Shown here in pieces: positions 7,842-17,124 of a stretch of DNA of 64,000 nucleotides (position 1 is the stretch's first letter; every line of letters starts with the position of its first letter). Position numbers and translations under genes: made by a program. The stretch comes from Mesorhizobium hawassense (lineage in GTDB: Bacteria > Pseudomonadota > Alphaproteobacteria > Rhizobiales > Rhizobiaceae). The stretch lies in the NCBI RefSeq assembly GCF_003289945.1, contig NZ_QMBP01000007.1:239350-303349 (forward strand), read 5' to 3'. Under the pieces are notes generated by a model that was not told the DNA's origin, did no database searches, and saw only the letters and a program-made list of their open reading frames with translations.

Positions 7842-8435
7842 TCAATGCGAGACCGACAAGGTGCCCATATCGGGGTGGATTTCGGCGGCCATAAGGCCTT
7901 TGTCGCCGCGTCCAAAGCGGACGAGCACGACCTGGCCAGGCCTGAGCTCGGTTATGCCGTAGCGCCGCAAGGTCTCCATGTGGACGAAGATATCCTCGGT
8001 TCCCTCGCCCCGCGTCAGAAAGCCAAAACCCTTGGTGCGGTTGAACCACTTGACCAGCGCCCGCTCTAGGCCGCTCTCCGCGTTCACGGTGACATGGGTG
8101 CGCTGCTCCTGCTCCGCCGGGTGGACGGCCGTCGAGGCATCCACGGAAAGGACGCGGAACGCCTGCAGCCCGCGCTCGCCCTGTTTCACGAGGCAGACGA
8201 CCCGCGCGCCTTCGAGCGCCGTTTGGAAGCCGTCCCTTCGAAGACAAGTCACATGGAGGAGGATATCACCCGAGACGCCGTCGTCCGGAAGAACGAAGCC
8301 GTAGCCCTTGGCCACGTCGAACCATTTGATAGCGCCGGCGATTTCAACGAACTCGGCGGAGTCGCCGCCGCTGTCCCGCTGCAAGGCGTCGTCAAGGCTT
8401 CCGTCCCGCCCCGTGAAAGAGGCTTTTTCCCCCAT
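7842..8435 (-). CDS. Protein with two cold-shock domains
   Basis: This 197-residue protein carries two OB-fold cold-shock domains in tandem. Domain 1 has [17 protein letters not shown], with [11 protein letters not shown] as the second RNP-like strand; domain 2 has [17 protein letters not shown] and [13 protein letters not shown]. Both keep the aromatic residues that stack on single-stranded nucleic acid. A charged linker and an acidic N-terminal tail precede them. The ATG at 8435 follows AAGGGGG at ideal spacing; a TTG further upstream is inferior. Tandem CSD proteins of this size are typical of alphaproteobacteria and act as RNA chaperones. It heads the DUF192-hydrolase cluster. Confidence 0.93.
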   Translation of the reverse strand: MGEKASFTGRDGSLDDALQRDSGGDSAEFVEIAGAIKWFDVAKGYGFVLPDDGVSGDILLHVTCLRRDGFQTALEGARVVCLVKQGERGLQAFRVLSVDASTAVHPAEQEQRTHVTVNAESGLERALVKWFNRTKGFGFLTRGEGTEDIFVHMETLRRYGITELRPGQVVLVRFGRGDKGLMAAEIHPDMGTLSVSH

Positions 8436-8693
8436 AAGAATGCCCCCTTTTTTCAACTGAACTGCAACTGATTCTTGACGTCAGCTTAACACTGCGGCTT
8501 CCGGGGTGTGCAAGGGCTGACGTGCCTTTTTTCACCGTTGAACACCGGAAAGGCTGAAATGTCGTTTGCCGGCGTCGCCGGGCGGACGGCAGCCGGCCAA
8601 AAATCGACCATTGCGCCGATATGTCCGACGATTGCCCTTTGACCGAGCGGCTCCTATGGTGCGCCGCAACGCAACGCCCCCGAGGAAACCGAT

Positions 8694-9134
8694 ATGCGCT
8701 ATCTCCACACAATGGTCCGCGTCGCCGATGTCGACCAGTCGCTCGATTTCTACTGCAACAAGCTCGGCCTCAAGGAGGTCCGCCGCTACGAAAACGAGCA
8801 GGGCCGCTACACGCTGATCTTCCTCGCCGCGTCGGAAGACGAGCAGAGCGGCATCAACGAGAAGGCGCCGCTGGTCGAGCTGACCTACAATTGGGACCCC
8901 GAAGACTATAAGGGCGGCCGCAATTTCGGCCATCTCGCCTATGAGGTCGACGACATCTACGCCACCTGCCAGAAGCTGATGGACAATGGCGTGACCATCA
9001 ATCGTCCGCCGCGCGACGGCAACATGGCCTTCATCCGCTCGCCGGACGGCATCTCGATCGAGCTGCTGCAGAAAGGCCCGGCCAAGGCGAAGGCCGAACC
9101 ATGGGCCTCGATGTCCAACACCGGTGTCTGGTAA
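8694..9134 (+). CDS. gloA: Lactoylglutathione lyase (glyoxalase I)
   Basis: This enzyme isomerises the methylglyoxal-glutathione hemithioacetal to S-lactoylglutathione in the cytoplasm. At 146 residues it has family length. Metal ligands fit His5, Glu62 in VELTYNW, His80 in [10 protein letters not shown] and Glu123 in SIELLQKG. Surrounding motifs ([15 protein letters not shown]) are typical. The ATG follows GAGGAAACCGAT. It is a single-gene unit, followed by a full-length repeat and a terminator-like hairpin. Confidence 0.96.
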   Translation: MRYLHTMVRVADVDQSLDFYCNKLGLKEVRRYENEQGRYTLIFLAASEDEQSGINEKAPLVELTYNWDPEDYKGGRNFGHLAYEVDDIYATCQKLMDNGVTINRPPRDGNMAFIRSPDGISIELLQKGPAKAKAEPWASMSNTGVW

Positions 9135-9171
9135 AGTCGGCGGTCCACGCCGATTTGACTGGCGACCGCTG

Positions 9172-9272
9172 GAGCAATTCCAGGAAAAGTGTGGGCGGTT
9201 TTCCGTTTCGGAATTGCGTCAAAACAAAGAGACAGAGCGGTTCGCCGTTTCCGCGAAACGGTGAACCGCTCT
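9172..9272. repeat. Two-hairpin intergenic repeat, copy B (full length)
   Basis: A full copy of the family described at 3361-3460, with the same GCAATTCC/GGAATTGC and AGAGCGGTTC/GAACCGCTCT arms. It begins about 37 nt past the gloA stop codon. Confidence 0.85.
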
Positions 9273-9310
9273 GGCGTTTCACCAAGCCTCGCCTATCTAT
9301 CTGCAATTGG

Positions 9311-9337
9311 CGCCAGCCTTTCGAGGCTGGCGTTTCT
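9311..9337 (+). terminator. Rho-independent terminator-like hairpin
   Basis: An 8-bp perfect stem CGCCAGCC/GGCTGGCG (9311-9318, 9325-9332) with a 6-nt loop is followed by TTTCTTC. It lies after gloA and its repeat, only about 20 nt before the start of the DUF2218 gene. The same stem arms recur at 24013-24042. Confidence 0.65.
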
Positions 9338-9357
9338 TCATCCGCCAGGAGAATTCA

Positions 9358-9645
9358 ATGCTGACCAGCCGCGCCGATGTCGCCACCGAACATGCCAGCC
9401 GCTATCTGCAGCAGCTCTGCAAACACTGGTCGCACAAATTCCCGGTCGAGTTCGACCCGCGGCACGGCGCCATCCAGCTTTCGATCGGCCGCACCGTTAT
9501 GGACGCCGACGAAAAGGCGCTGCATATCGCTTTGGCAGCTGACGACAGCGCCGCGCTGGAGCGGCTGGAGACGGTGGTCGCCGATCATATCAAGCGCTTC
9601 GCCTTCCGGGAGGAATTGAGCTTCGACTGGCAAAAGGCCGCTTGA
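9358..9645 (+). CDS. DUF2218 family protein
   Basis: This 95-residue protein matches DUF2218: TEHASRYLQQLCKHWSHKF, a short strand pair with IQLSIGR, LHIALAADDSAALERLETVVADHI, then RFAFREELSFDWQ. Family members are often found next to siderophore or iron genes; nothing nearby supports that here. The ATG at 9358 follows AGGAGAATTC. Function unknown. Confidence 0.88.
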   Translation: MLTSRADVATEHASRYLQQLCKHWSHKFPVEFDPRHGAIQLSIGRTVMDADEKALHIALAADDSAALERLETVVADHIKRFAFREELSFDWQKAA

Positions 9646-9658
9646 GTCAGGTTAGGTT

Positions 9659-10216
9659 TCAAACACCTGCCTTGCCCGCCATTTCGAGCAACGCCAGCAC
9701 GGTGCGCCAGTTGCGCGCCGTGCCTGGGACCTTCAACGTGCGTGGAATGAGGTTGGCGAACACCGACTTTCCCAACCCGTCCGGTGCGTGCAGGTAGAGC
9801 ACGTCGCCCTTGATCTCGAACTGCTCCGGACCGGTGCATTTGTCGGCGAGCCGCGTCGTTTCCTCGGCGGTCGGCTCGCGCTCCAGCACATAGGCATGCA
9901 GCTTGGTCGGTTCACCGGCGACTTCAGGGTAAGGATTGTCCTTCACCAGCCGCTCGAACCAGCCGGCATCGCGCACCATGATGCGCGAACTGAAACCCCA
10001 TTTCTTCTCGAAGGCCGCTTCGAGTTCCTTGGTCAGCGCCGCCGCATCCGCCTTCTTTGCCTGAAACACGACATTGCCGCTCTGCACATAGGTCGCGACA
10101 TCGCTGAAGCCGAGGCTTTCGAAGAAGGCTTTGAGTTCCGCCATTTTGACGATGCGGTTGCCGCCGACATTGATGCCGGAAAACAGCGCGACGAAGATCG
10201 AGCCTTTTGCGCTCAT
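9659..10216 (-). CDS. DUF1697 family protein
   Basis: This 185-residue protein matches DUF1697: FVALFSGINVGGNRIVKMAELK at 8-29, ATYVQSGNVVF, then a second half with LHAYVLERE and KSVFANLIPRTL. The fold contains two ferredoxin-like halves; activity is unknown. It overlaps the ilvA stop by 4 nt (ATGA), so it is translationally coupled to ilvA, although no metabolic link is known. Confidence 0.9.
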   Translation of the reverse strand: MSAKGSIFVALFSGINVGGNRIVKMAELKAFFESLGFSDVATYVQSGNVVFQAKKADAAALTKELEAAFEKKWGFSSRIMVRDAGWFERLVKDNPYPEVAGEPTKLHAYVLEREPTAEETTRLADKCTGPEQFEIKGDVLYLHAPDGLGKSVFANLIPRTLKVPGTARNWRTVLALLEMAGKAGV

Positions 10217-11472
10217 ATGATGAACCCCGCCAGCGTCTCGTTGTCGGTGATGTCCTGGTACTGCACACCCTCGGCGTCGAAATTGGCCTTCAGCAGGTCG
10301 AAATTGCGCCGGTCCTTGGTTTCGATGCCGATCAGCACCGAGCCGAAATTGCGCGCCGACTTTTTCAGATATTCGAAGCGGGCGATGTCGTCGTCAGGAC
10401 CGAGCATTTCGAGGAAATCGCGCAGCGCGCCCGGCCGCTGCGGAAAGCGGATGATGAAATACTTTTTCAGCCCCTCGAAGCGCAGCGCCCTTTCCTTCAC
10501 GTCCGGCAGCCGTTCGAAGTCGAAATTGCCGCCGGAGACGACCGCGACGATGGTCTTGCCCCTGATCTCCTTGCGCGAAAAATCCTTGAGCGCGTCGATT
10601 GCCAGCGCGCCGGCCGGTTCCAGCACCACTCCCTCGACATTCAGCATTTCGATCATGGTGGCGCAGAGCCGGTTCTCCGGAACCAGCCGGACCGCATCGG
10701 CGGTGAAGTCCTTGAGATGGCGCAGCGGCTCGCGGCCGATCTCGGCCACTGCGGCGCCGTCGACGAAATTGTCGACCTTGGCGAGCCTGACGCGCTTGCC
10801 GCTGGCAAGGCTCTCGCTGAGGCTCGGCGCGCCGGCCGGTTCACAGAACACGAAACGCGGGTCGCGATGCTGATCGGCGAAATAGTGAGTGACACCGGCG
10901 GCAAGGCCCCCACCCCCTACAGGCAGCATGACGATATCGGGCACGCGCCCGCCCGGCATCTGGGCCGCGATCTCATAGGCAACCGTCGCCTGGCCCTCGA
11001 TGATGTCCTTGTGGTCGAAGGGCGGCACCATGTGCGCGCCGGCGTTTTCGGTGAATTCGAAGGCGGCGCGGTAGCAATCGTCGAAAAAGTCGCCGACCAG
11101 CCTGATCTCGACGAATTCGCCGCCGAACAGCCGTGTCTTGTCGATCTTCTGCTGCGGCGTCGTCACCGGCATGAACACGACGCCCTTTTTGCCGAAATGG
11201 CGGCAGACGAAGGCAAAGCCCTGCGCATGGTTGCCGGCCGAGGCACAGACGAACAACTCCGCATTGTTGCCGGCGGCGAGCGCCTTGCGGAAGAAATTGA
11301 AGGCGCCCCTGATCTTGTACGAGCGTACGGGCGTCAGGTCCTCGCGCTTTAAAAGGATGCGGGCACCGGTCTTCTTCGACAGATAGTCGTTCTCCTGCAG
11401 CGGCGTTTCCGGAAAAATTCCGCGGATCGCTTCGGCGGCCACGGCAACGCGGGCGGAAAAGCTGTTCACCAC
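10213..11472 (-). CDS. ilvA: Threonine ammonia-lyase (biosynthetic, IlvA type)
   Basis: This pyridoxal-phosphate enzyme deaminates threonine to 2-oxobutanoate for isoleucine synthesis. The PLP lysine is in SYKIRGA near residue 52, and the glycine-rich cofactor loop is VGGGGLAAG. A single C-terminal ACT-like regulatory domain contains ERALRFEGLKKYFIIRFP and IGIETKDRRNF. The start is a GTG at 11472 or the adjacent GTG at 11469, both after GAGGGA; a longer frame to 11529 lacks a good site. About 419 residues is normal for the short IlvA form. DUF1697 follows with a 4-nt overlap. Confidence 0.94.
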   Translation of the reverse strand: MVNSFSARVAVAAEAIRGIFPETPLQENDYLSKKTGARILLKREDLTPVRSYKIRGAFNFFRKALAAGNNAELFVCASAGNHAQGFAFVCRHFGKKGVVFMPVTTPQQKIDKTRLFGGEFVEIRLVGDFFDDCYRAAFEFTENAGAHMVPPFDHKDIIEGQATVAYEIAAQMPGGRVPDIVMLPVGGGGLAAGVTHYFADQHRDPRFVFCEPAGAPSLSESLASGKRVRLAKVDNFVDGAAVAEIGREPLRHLKDFTADAVRLVPENRLCATMIEMLNVEGVVLEPAGALAIDALKDFSRKEIRGKTIVAVVSGGNFDFERLPDVKERALRFEGLKKYFIIRFPQRPGALRDFLEMLGPDDDIARFEYLKKSARNFGSVLIGIETKDRRNFDLLKANFDAEGVQYQDITDNETLAGFII

Positions 11473-11703
11473 AAATCCCTCATTTGATCTCGGCCGCACG
11501 CGCCAGGGTGGCGTGGCCCGTGCCGGCAAACCTTCCTGCCGCCCTTTTGGCTTTCGCGCAACAGTAGGATCACCGCCGCCCGGCGCCGAGCCAATTTCCG
11601 CTGGACACGACTTACTTTAGCCGCACTTCGGCTGTCCGGGAGATTTTGGCGGAGGTGGCTGGCCAATCGTGGCCGGAAGTGGAATTGCAGTGGAAGTGTC
11701 GAA

Positions 11704-12780
11704 GTGCGGTTGAAAACCATTCTGATCATTGCCCTTAGCCTGCTGATGGCGGGTTGCGCGGGCCACCAGACGCAGGAAATCCTGGGCAGCGTCGTCGTGC
11801 CGACGCAGGCGACCGAGATCGCCGGCAACCATTCGATCTTCATCGCAACCACGCGCAAGCGATCCGACGACCCGAACAAAGTCTTCGACGGCGAACGCTC
11901 GGCGACGCTCAACTATGCCCGGGTCAACGTTACCGTTCCGCCGGTTCACCAGACCGGCCAGATCGAGCGCCGTTCGCGGGGCAAGTCGGACGACCCGACG
12001 AAATATTTCATGGCCTCCGAAGTCGTCGGCTACGACACGCAACCGAAATTCGCCAGCGCCCTCAATGCCGACATCGAAGCCCGCGGCGGTCGCGTCATGG
12101 TCTTCGTGCACGGCTACAACACCGGCTTCGACGATGCCGTCTACCGGCTGACCCAGATCGTCCACGATTCCGGCTATCCTGGAACGCCGGTGCTGTTCTC
12201 CTGGGCTTCCGGCGCAAAGACCACCGACTACGTCTACGACAAGGAAAGTGCCGCCGCCGCCCGCGATCAGCTGGAAGTGACGCTGAGGATGCTGGCGCAG
12301 AGCGGCGCCCGGCGCATCGACATCGTCGCCCATTCGATGGGAACCTGGGTGACGATGGAGACGCTGCGCCAGCTCGCCATCACCGGCGACCGGGATCTCA
12401 GCGGCAAGCTCGGCGATGTCGTGCTCGCCTCGCCCGACATCGACGTCGACGTCTTCAAGAGCCAGATGCGCCGCTACGGCAAGCCGGACAAGCCCTTCAT
12501 TCTGCTCCTGTCGGACGACGACCGGGCGCTGCGGCTGTCCGGCCTGATCGCCGGCTCTAGGCCCCGCGTCGGCGACTACAGGGATGCCGCCGACCTCGCC
12601 TCCTATGGCGTCACGGTTGTCGACCTCTCCAAGCTCAAGGGCGCCGACAGCTTCAATCACACCAAATTCGCCGACAACCCGATGATGGTGCAGATGATCG
12701 GCCAGCGTCTGCGCGAGGACGACGGCCTTGCCAGCGATCGCGATGTGACGGATCGCATCCGACAACTGGCCTCGCAGTAA
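11704..12780 (+). CDS. DUF900 alpha/beta-hydrolase lipoprotein, first of a tandem pair
   Basis: This 358-residue protein has a lipoprotein signal (hydrophobic stretch ending LMAGC, lipid-modified Cys near residue 18). The DUF900 hydrolase domain has FIATTRKRSDDPNKVFDGER, the oxyanion region VFVHGYNTGFDDAVYR, the nucleophile VAHSMGTWV and a later SPDIDVDVF. The start is a GTG at 11704 with a weak Shine-Dalgarno. It is followed after about 95 nt by a close paralogue. The family is annotated as esterase or lipase of unknown substrate; its location would be the inner or outer membrane, periplasmic side. Confidence 0.88.
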   Translation: MRLKTILIIALSLLMAGCAGHQTQEILGSVVVPTQATEIAGNHSIFIATTRKRSDDPNKVFDGERSATLNYARVNVTVPPVHQTGQIERRSRGKSDDPTKYFMASEVVGYDTQPKFASALNADIEARGGRVMVFVHGYNTGFDDAVYRLTQIVHDSGYPGTPVLFSWASGAKTTDYVYDKESAAAARDQLEVTLRMLAQSGARRIDIVAHSMGTWVTMETLRQLAITGDRDLSGKLGDVVLASPDIDVDVFKSQMRRYGKPDKPFILLLSDDDRALRLSGLIAGSRPRVGDYRDAADLASYGVTVVDLSKLKGADSFNHTKFADNPMMVQMIGQRLREDDGLASDRDVTDRIRQLASQ

Positions 12781-12875
12781 CCGTATCCGCGCGGTTTCTG
12801 ACTTTGAACTGGACCCGGCAGCCCTCTGGCTTTATCGAAATAGCAGGAGAGGTTGCCGCCCTTGGGGGATCCCGG

Positions 12876-14042
12876 GTGATCGTGCGTGTCAGGATCGTGC
12901 TTGGCCTTGCGTTTGCGCTCGCCGTCAGCGGCTGCGCCGGCCAGAGCGCGCACGACCTTCTCAACCGCAAGCCGGTTGCGGCACCGGCCTCCGACATCGC
13001 CGCAAGGCACGAGATTTTCGTCGCCACGACCCGCCAGCAGGCGACCAAGGATCCGCGCCAGGTGTTCGACGGCGACCGTTCGCCGACCACCAACTATGCG
13101 CTCGTCGACGTCACCGTGCCGAAAATCCACCAGGTCGGCGCGATCGAGCGCGAGAAGGGCTCGGCCGACAGCAACCCGGCCAAGCAGTTCACGGCTACCG
13201 ACGTCGTCCATTATGGCGACGCCCAGCAATTCGCAAAAGCGGTCGGCGCCAACATCGCCGTAAGCGGCGATCGTGCCCTGGTCTTCGTGCACGGTTTCAA
13301 CAACGGCTTCGACGACGGTGTGTTCCGCCTGACGCAGATCGCGCACGACACCAAATATCCGGGCACGCCGGTGCTGTTTTCCTGGGCATCGAGCGGCAAG
13401 ACCACCGGCTACATCTACGACAAGGATAGCTCGACCGCCGCGCGCGACGACCTCGAAGCAACGCTGCGGATGCTCGCCAAGACACACGTCAAGAGCATCG
13501 ACATCATCGCCCATTCGATGGGCACCTGGCTGACGATGGAGGCGCTGCGCCAGCTCGCCATCACCGGCGACCGCGATCTCAACGGCAAGCTCGGCTATGT
13601 CATTCTGGCGTCGCCGGACATCGACGTCGATGTCTTCAAGAAACAGATGATCCGCTACGGCAAGCCGGACAAGCCGTTCGCCATATTGCTTTCGGGCGAT
13701 GACAGGGCTCTGAAACTGTCGAGTTTCATTTCCGGCGACAAGCCGCGCGTCGGCGACTACGGCAATGCCGCCGACCTCGCGAGCTACGGTGTCGTCGTGG
13801 TCGATCTGACCAACACCAAAGGCGGCGACCGTTTGAACCATGCCAAGTTCGCGGACAATCCGGTCCTGGTGCAGTTGCTCGGCGACCGGCTGCGCACGCC
13901 AGCCGCCCTGCGGGCGGACGAACCTCAGGGGGCCGGGTTGGAAAATATCGGCCAAGGTCTCGGCAAGGCCGTGGGATCGGTCGCGGAAGTGGTCATCACC
14001 ACGCCGTTCAAGGTGCTGACCATAGCCACTGGCGGCGAATGA
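12876..14042 (+). CDS. DUF900 alpha/beta-hydrolase lipoprotein, second of a tandem pair
   Basis: This 388-residue protein closely parallels the preceding gene: lipobox in LAVSGCAG, EIFVATTRQQ, VFVHGFNNGFDDGVFR, nucleophile IAHSMGTWL and ASPDIDVDVF. It adds a C-terminal tail of about 40 residues (PQGAGLENIGQG and TPFKVLTIATGG) absent from the first copy. The GTG at 12876 follows GGGGGAT, so it is preferred over the upstream ATG at 12804. The pair looks like an old tandem duplication. A repeat begins 8 nt past the stop codon. Confidence 0.88.
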   Translation: MIVRVRIVLGLAFALAVSGCAGQSAHDLLNRKPVAAPASDIAARHEIFVATTRQQATKDPRQVFDGDRSPTTNYALVDVTVPKIHQVGAIEREKGSADSNPAKQFTATDVVHYGDAQQFAKAVGANIAVSGDRALVFVHGFNNGFDDGVFRLTQIAHDTKYPGTPVLFSWASSGKTTGYIYDKDSSTAARDDLEATLRMLAKTHVKSIDIIAHSMGTWLTMEALRQLAITGDRDLNGKLGYVILASPDIDVDVFKKQMIRYGKPDKPFAILLSGDDRALKLSSFISGDKPRVGDYGNAADLASYGVVVVDLTNTKGGDRLNHAKFADNPVLVQLLGDRLRTPAALRADEPQGAGLENIGQGLGKAVGSVAEVVITTPFKVLTIATGGE

Positions 14043-14049
14043 TCAGCTG

Positions 14050-14140
14050 GAGCAATTCCAGGAAAAGTGTGAGCGGTTGGGCTCGGCGTCTTCGCCGCAG
14101 CCTTCCGTCCGGAATTGCGTCAAAACAACAAGATAGAGCG
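14050..14140. repeat. Two-hairpin intergenic repeat, copy C (variant with internal insert)
   Basis: The left half matches the family, but between GCGGTT and TTCCGTCCGG there is an extra segment of about 24 nt that itself forms a small stem (GGCT-CGGCG/CGCCG-AGCC type). The right hairpin is truncated to GATAGAGCG. It lies between the stop codons of the convergent DUF900 and ade genes. Confidence 0.7.
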
Positions 14141-14151
14141 CCCGTTCCCGA

Positions 14152-15969
14152 TCAGACGAAGAGGTCGACCTTCTGGAACGTCGTCACGTCGACCAGACCG
14201 ACATCCGAAATCCTCAGCTCCGGAATGACAACCAGCGCCAGCAGCGAGTGCTGCATATAGGCGTTGTTGAGCGAACAGCCGACCTTGCGCATCGCATCGG
14301 TCAGTTGATCGGCTTTGGCCGCGACGATTTCGGCGCGTTCGTCGGACATCAGGCCGGCGATCGGCATCTCGACCAGCGCCAGTTCCTTGCCCTTGGAATA
14401 GAGCACTACTCCGCCGCCCACCTCGCCCAGACGGTTGACCGCGAGCGCCATGTCTTCCTTGTTGGTGCCGACGACGATGATGTGGTGCGCGTCATGCGCC
14501 ACGCTCGACGCCATCGCGCAGTCTTCCACATAGCCGAAGCCGGAAACGAAGGCGTTGGTGACGCCGCCCGTGCCGCGGTGGCGCTCGACCAGGGCGATCT
14601 GGCAGACGTCGTTGCGGCGATCCATGGCGACCAGCCCGTCCTCGACGGCCAAGTCGGCCTCCAGCGCGCGCGTCGGCGCCTGGTTCTCGATCACGCCGAT
14701 CACCCGCGCCCGCACCTCGTTGGCGCCTTCTGGAGCGGCGATATCGAAGTCCGACGCGGCGAGCGTCTTGCCGAGCTTGACCGTGTTCTTCGCCGACTCC
14801 GGGTAGTCATAGGCCGCAATGTCGATCTCGAGCTTGCCGGCTTTGGCCAGTCTCACGCCACGGCCATAGACCTCGTCGATCCGCATCTCGGCAAGATCGG
14901 AAACGATCAGGAGGTCGGCCAGCCGTCCGGGCGCGATGGATCCAACCTCGCGCTCCAGCCTGAAATGCTGCGCGGTGTTGAGCGTCGCCATCTGGATCGC
15001 CGTCACCGGCTTCAAGCCCTGTTGGATTGCATGCCGCACCACCCGGTCCATATGGCCTTCATGCACCAGCGTGCCTGAATGGCTGTCATCGGTGCACAGG
15101 ATGAAGTTGCGCGGGTCGACGCCGCTTTCGGTCACCGCTTTGATCTGCGCCGCGACGTCGTACCAGGCTGAACCCAGCCGCAGCATCGCCTTCATGCCCT
15201 GGCGCACGCGCGCGATCGCGTCTTCGGCGCGCGTGCCTTCATGGTCGTCCTCGGCGCCGCCCGCGACATAGCCGTGGAACGGCAGGCCGAGATCGGGCGA
15301 GGCATAATGTCCGCCGACCGTCTTGCCAGCCTTGACCGTCTCGGCGATCTCGCCCGACATCACCGGATTGTTGGCGGCGACGCCCGGAAAATTCATCACT
15401 TCGCCGAGCCCGATGATGTTTTCCCAGGTCATCGCTTCGGCCACGTCGGCCACCGTCAATTCGGCACCCGCGTGCTCCAGCCCGGGCGCCGACGGCACGC
15501 AGGACGGCATCTGCACATGCACGTTGATCGGCATCGCGACCGCCTCGTCATGCATCAGCCGCACGCCCGGCAGTCCCAGCACATTGGCGATCTCGTGCGG
15601 ATCGATGAACATCGAGGTGGTGCCATGCGGGATCACCGCGCGGCAGAACTCCGTCACCGTCACCATGCCGCTTTCGACATGCATGTGAGCGTCACATAGA
15701 CCGGGCACGAGATAGCGTCCGCCGGCATCGACCACCTTGGTGCCCTGCCCGATGGCGTGGCTGGCGTTCGGTCCGCAATAAGCGAAGCGGCCGCCGGCGA
15801 TCGCGATATCGGTTCCAGGGATGATCTCGCCGGAATGGACATTCACCCAGCGCCCGTTGCGGATGACCAGATCGGCGGGCTTCCGGCCCATCGCGACGTC
15901 GACCAGATGTGTCGCCACCTCCGTCCAGGGCTTTGGCTTTGCGGCGCTTGTCGGCTTGGCGTTCGTCAT
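14152..15969 (-). CDS. ade: Adenine deaminase
   Basis: This enzyme hydrolyses adenine to hypoxanthine and ammonia (EC 3.5.4.2 type). The 605-residue length fits. It has the amidohydrolase strand and metal motif GLCDAHMHVESGM, IPHGTTSMFIDPHEIANVLG, and the C-terminal AHDAHHIIVVGTNKEDM and LGEVGGG segments specific for the Ade family. The ATG at 15969 follows GAGGACTCGCC; the open frame extends to 16185, but that part is not family-like. Hypoxanthine produced could feed the phosphoribosyltransferase encoded at 24115, although the genes are not linked. Confidence 0.94.
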   Translation of the reverse strand: MTNAKPTSAAKPKPWTEVATHLVDVAMGRKPADLVIRNGRWVNVHSGEIIPGTDIAIAGGRFAYCGPNASHAIGQGTKVVDAGGRYLVPGLCDAHMHVESGMVTVTEFCRAVIPHGTTSMFIDPHEIANVLGLPGVRLMHDEAVAMPINVHVQMPSCVPSAPGLEHAGAELTVADVAEAMTWENIIGLGEVMNFPGVAANNPVMSGEIAETVKAGKTVGGHYASPDLGLPFHGYVAGGAEDDHEGTRAEDAIARVRQGMKAMLRLGSAWYDVAAQIKAVTESGVDPRNFILCTDDSHSGTLVHEGHMDRVVRHAIQQGLKPVTAIQMATLNTAQHFRLEREVGSIAPGRLADLLIVSDLAEMRIDEVYGRGVRLAKAGKLEIDIAAYDYPESAKNTVKLGKTLAASDFDIAAPEGANEVRARVIGVIENQAPTRALEADLAVEDGLVAMDRRNDVCQIALVERHRGTGGVTNAFVSGFGYVEDCAMASSVAHDAHHIIVVGTNKEDMALAVNRLGEVGGGVVLYSKGKELALVEMPIAGLMSDERAEIVAAKADQLTDAMRKVGCSLNNAYMQHSLLALVVIPELRISDVGLVDVTTFQKVDLFV

Positions 15970-16136
15970 TGGCGAGTCCTCTGCATGGGCCACTCTGGCA
16001 AAAGTCGGCGCGCGGAGCCAGAGCCGTCCGAAGGCATCCGACGGAAAAGCCGCGCGGCAAGATCGGCATACCGACGGCCACCGGCGCCTCCCGACCGTTC
16101 GAGACGGCACAGATGGCGTCAGGTCGTAAACCACTG

Positions 16137-16150
16137 TTGCATAAATGCAA
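16137..16150. promoter_or_regulatory. TTGCAT-AA-ATGCAA palindrome upstream of the outer-membrane gene
   Basis: A 14-nt palindrome lies about 70 nt before the ATG at 16221, within the promoter region shared with divergent ade. It could be an operator; no regulator is identifiable. Confidence 0.3.
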
Positions 16151-16220
16151 TTCCGTTTCACGGCGAATGAGACTAGTTTGCGCAAAGGAGTCTTTCGGAA
16201 CCGCCATTTCGGAGTGCTCG

Positions 16221-16877
16221 ATGCGTCGATCGACGCTCGCCAGTGCCGGCTTTCTTGCCCTGCTGTCCGGGTCTGCCTGGGCGGCGGACATGGGCACCGA
16301 TCTGCCGATGACCGCGCCTGGCTTCGACTGGACCGGCTACTATGCCGGCATGCAGGCCGGTTATGGCTGGGGCCGGTCCGACATCACCGTCGATGGCGGT
16401 TCGGTCAAGCCCGACATCGACGGCGGTTTCGTCGGCGGCCATGTCGCGGGGCTCTGGCAGTTCGATCAGGCCGTGCTCGGCGCCGAGGCCGATCTCAACT
16501 ACGCCTCGATCGACGGCTCCGCCGATGCCGGTCCGGCAAACACATTCGGCACAGACGTCAAATGGTTCGGATCGATCAATGCCAAGGCAGGCTACGCCAT
16601 GGATCGCATGCTGCTCTATGGCATTGGCGGCGTCGCATTCGCCGGCATCGAGACCTCGCAGACGGCAGGCACGGCCTTTGCCCGAACCGGCACCAGCACC
16701 GGCTGGACGCTTGGCGCCGGTGTCGACTATGCGTTGACCAACAATGTCGTCGTCGGCGCTCAGTACCGCTACTATGATTTCGGCAAGGAGCATTTCGATG
16801 CTTCGGACACCTTCACCGACCGCGACCAGGACGTGAAGCTGCAGACGCTCGGCGTGAATTTCAGCTACAAATTCTGA
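16221..16877 (+). CDS. Outer-membrane beta-barrel protein (porin-like, Omp25/31 type)
   Basis: This 218-residue protein has a signal peptide (residues 1-21, cleavage after AWA). The mature part shows WTGYYAGMQAGYGWG, GGFVGGHVAGLWQF and alternating hydrophobic strands ending in VNFSYKF with a terminal Phe, typical for an eight-stranded outer-membrane barrel. It resembles the Omp25/31 surface proteins of Brucella and Rhizobium. The ATG at 16221 follows GGAG; an open frame extends upstream without sense. Expected location: outer membrane. Confidence 0.92.
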   Translation: MRRSTLASAGFLALLSGSAWAADMGTDLPMTAPGFDWTGYYAGMQAGYGWGRSDITVDGGSVKPDIDGGFVGGHVAGLWQFDQAVLGAEADLNYASIDGSADAGPANTFGTDVKWFGSINAKAGYAMDRMLLYGIGGVAFAGIETSQTAGTAFARTGTSTGWTLGAGVDYALTNNVVVGAQYRYYDFGKEHFDASDTFTDRDQDVKLQTLGVNFSYKF

Positions 16878-17124
16878 AGCCTTGCCCCTGTCGCGGCAAT
16901 GCCGAAGCTTGTCCCATATTGCTCTTGGAAATCAGGCGGCCGGCGCCCGCAGGGGGCGGGGGAATGGGTAGGGGCCTGATTGACGCCGGCCTCGGCGGAT
17001 CGATCCGCCGCGTGCCGAACCCTAGCGATCCCACGGCTGGCCGTAATTCCGCGATCGCGCCATTTTCCGGCCGCCCTACCCCGCCGAAACCGGACACGGC
17101 GGACACGCATCACCCATCAGCCCG

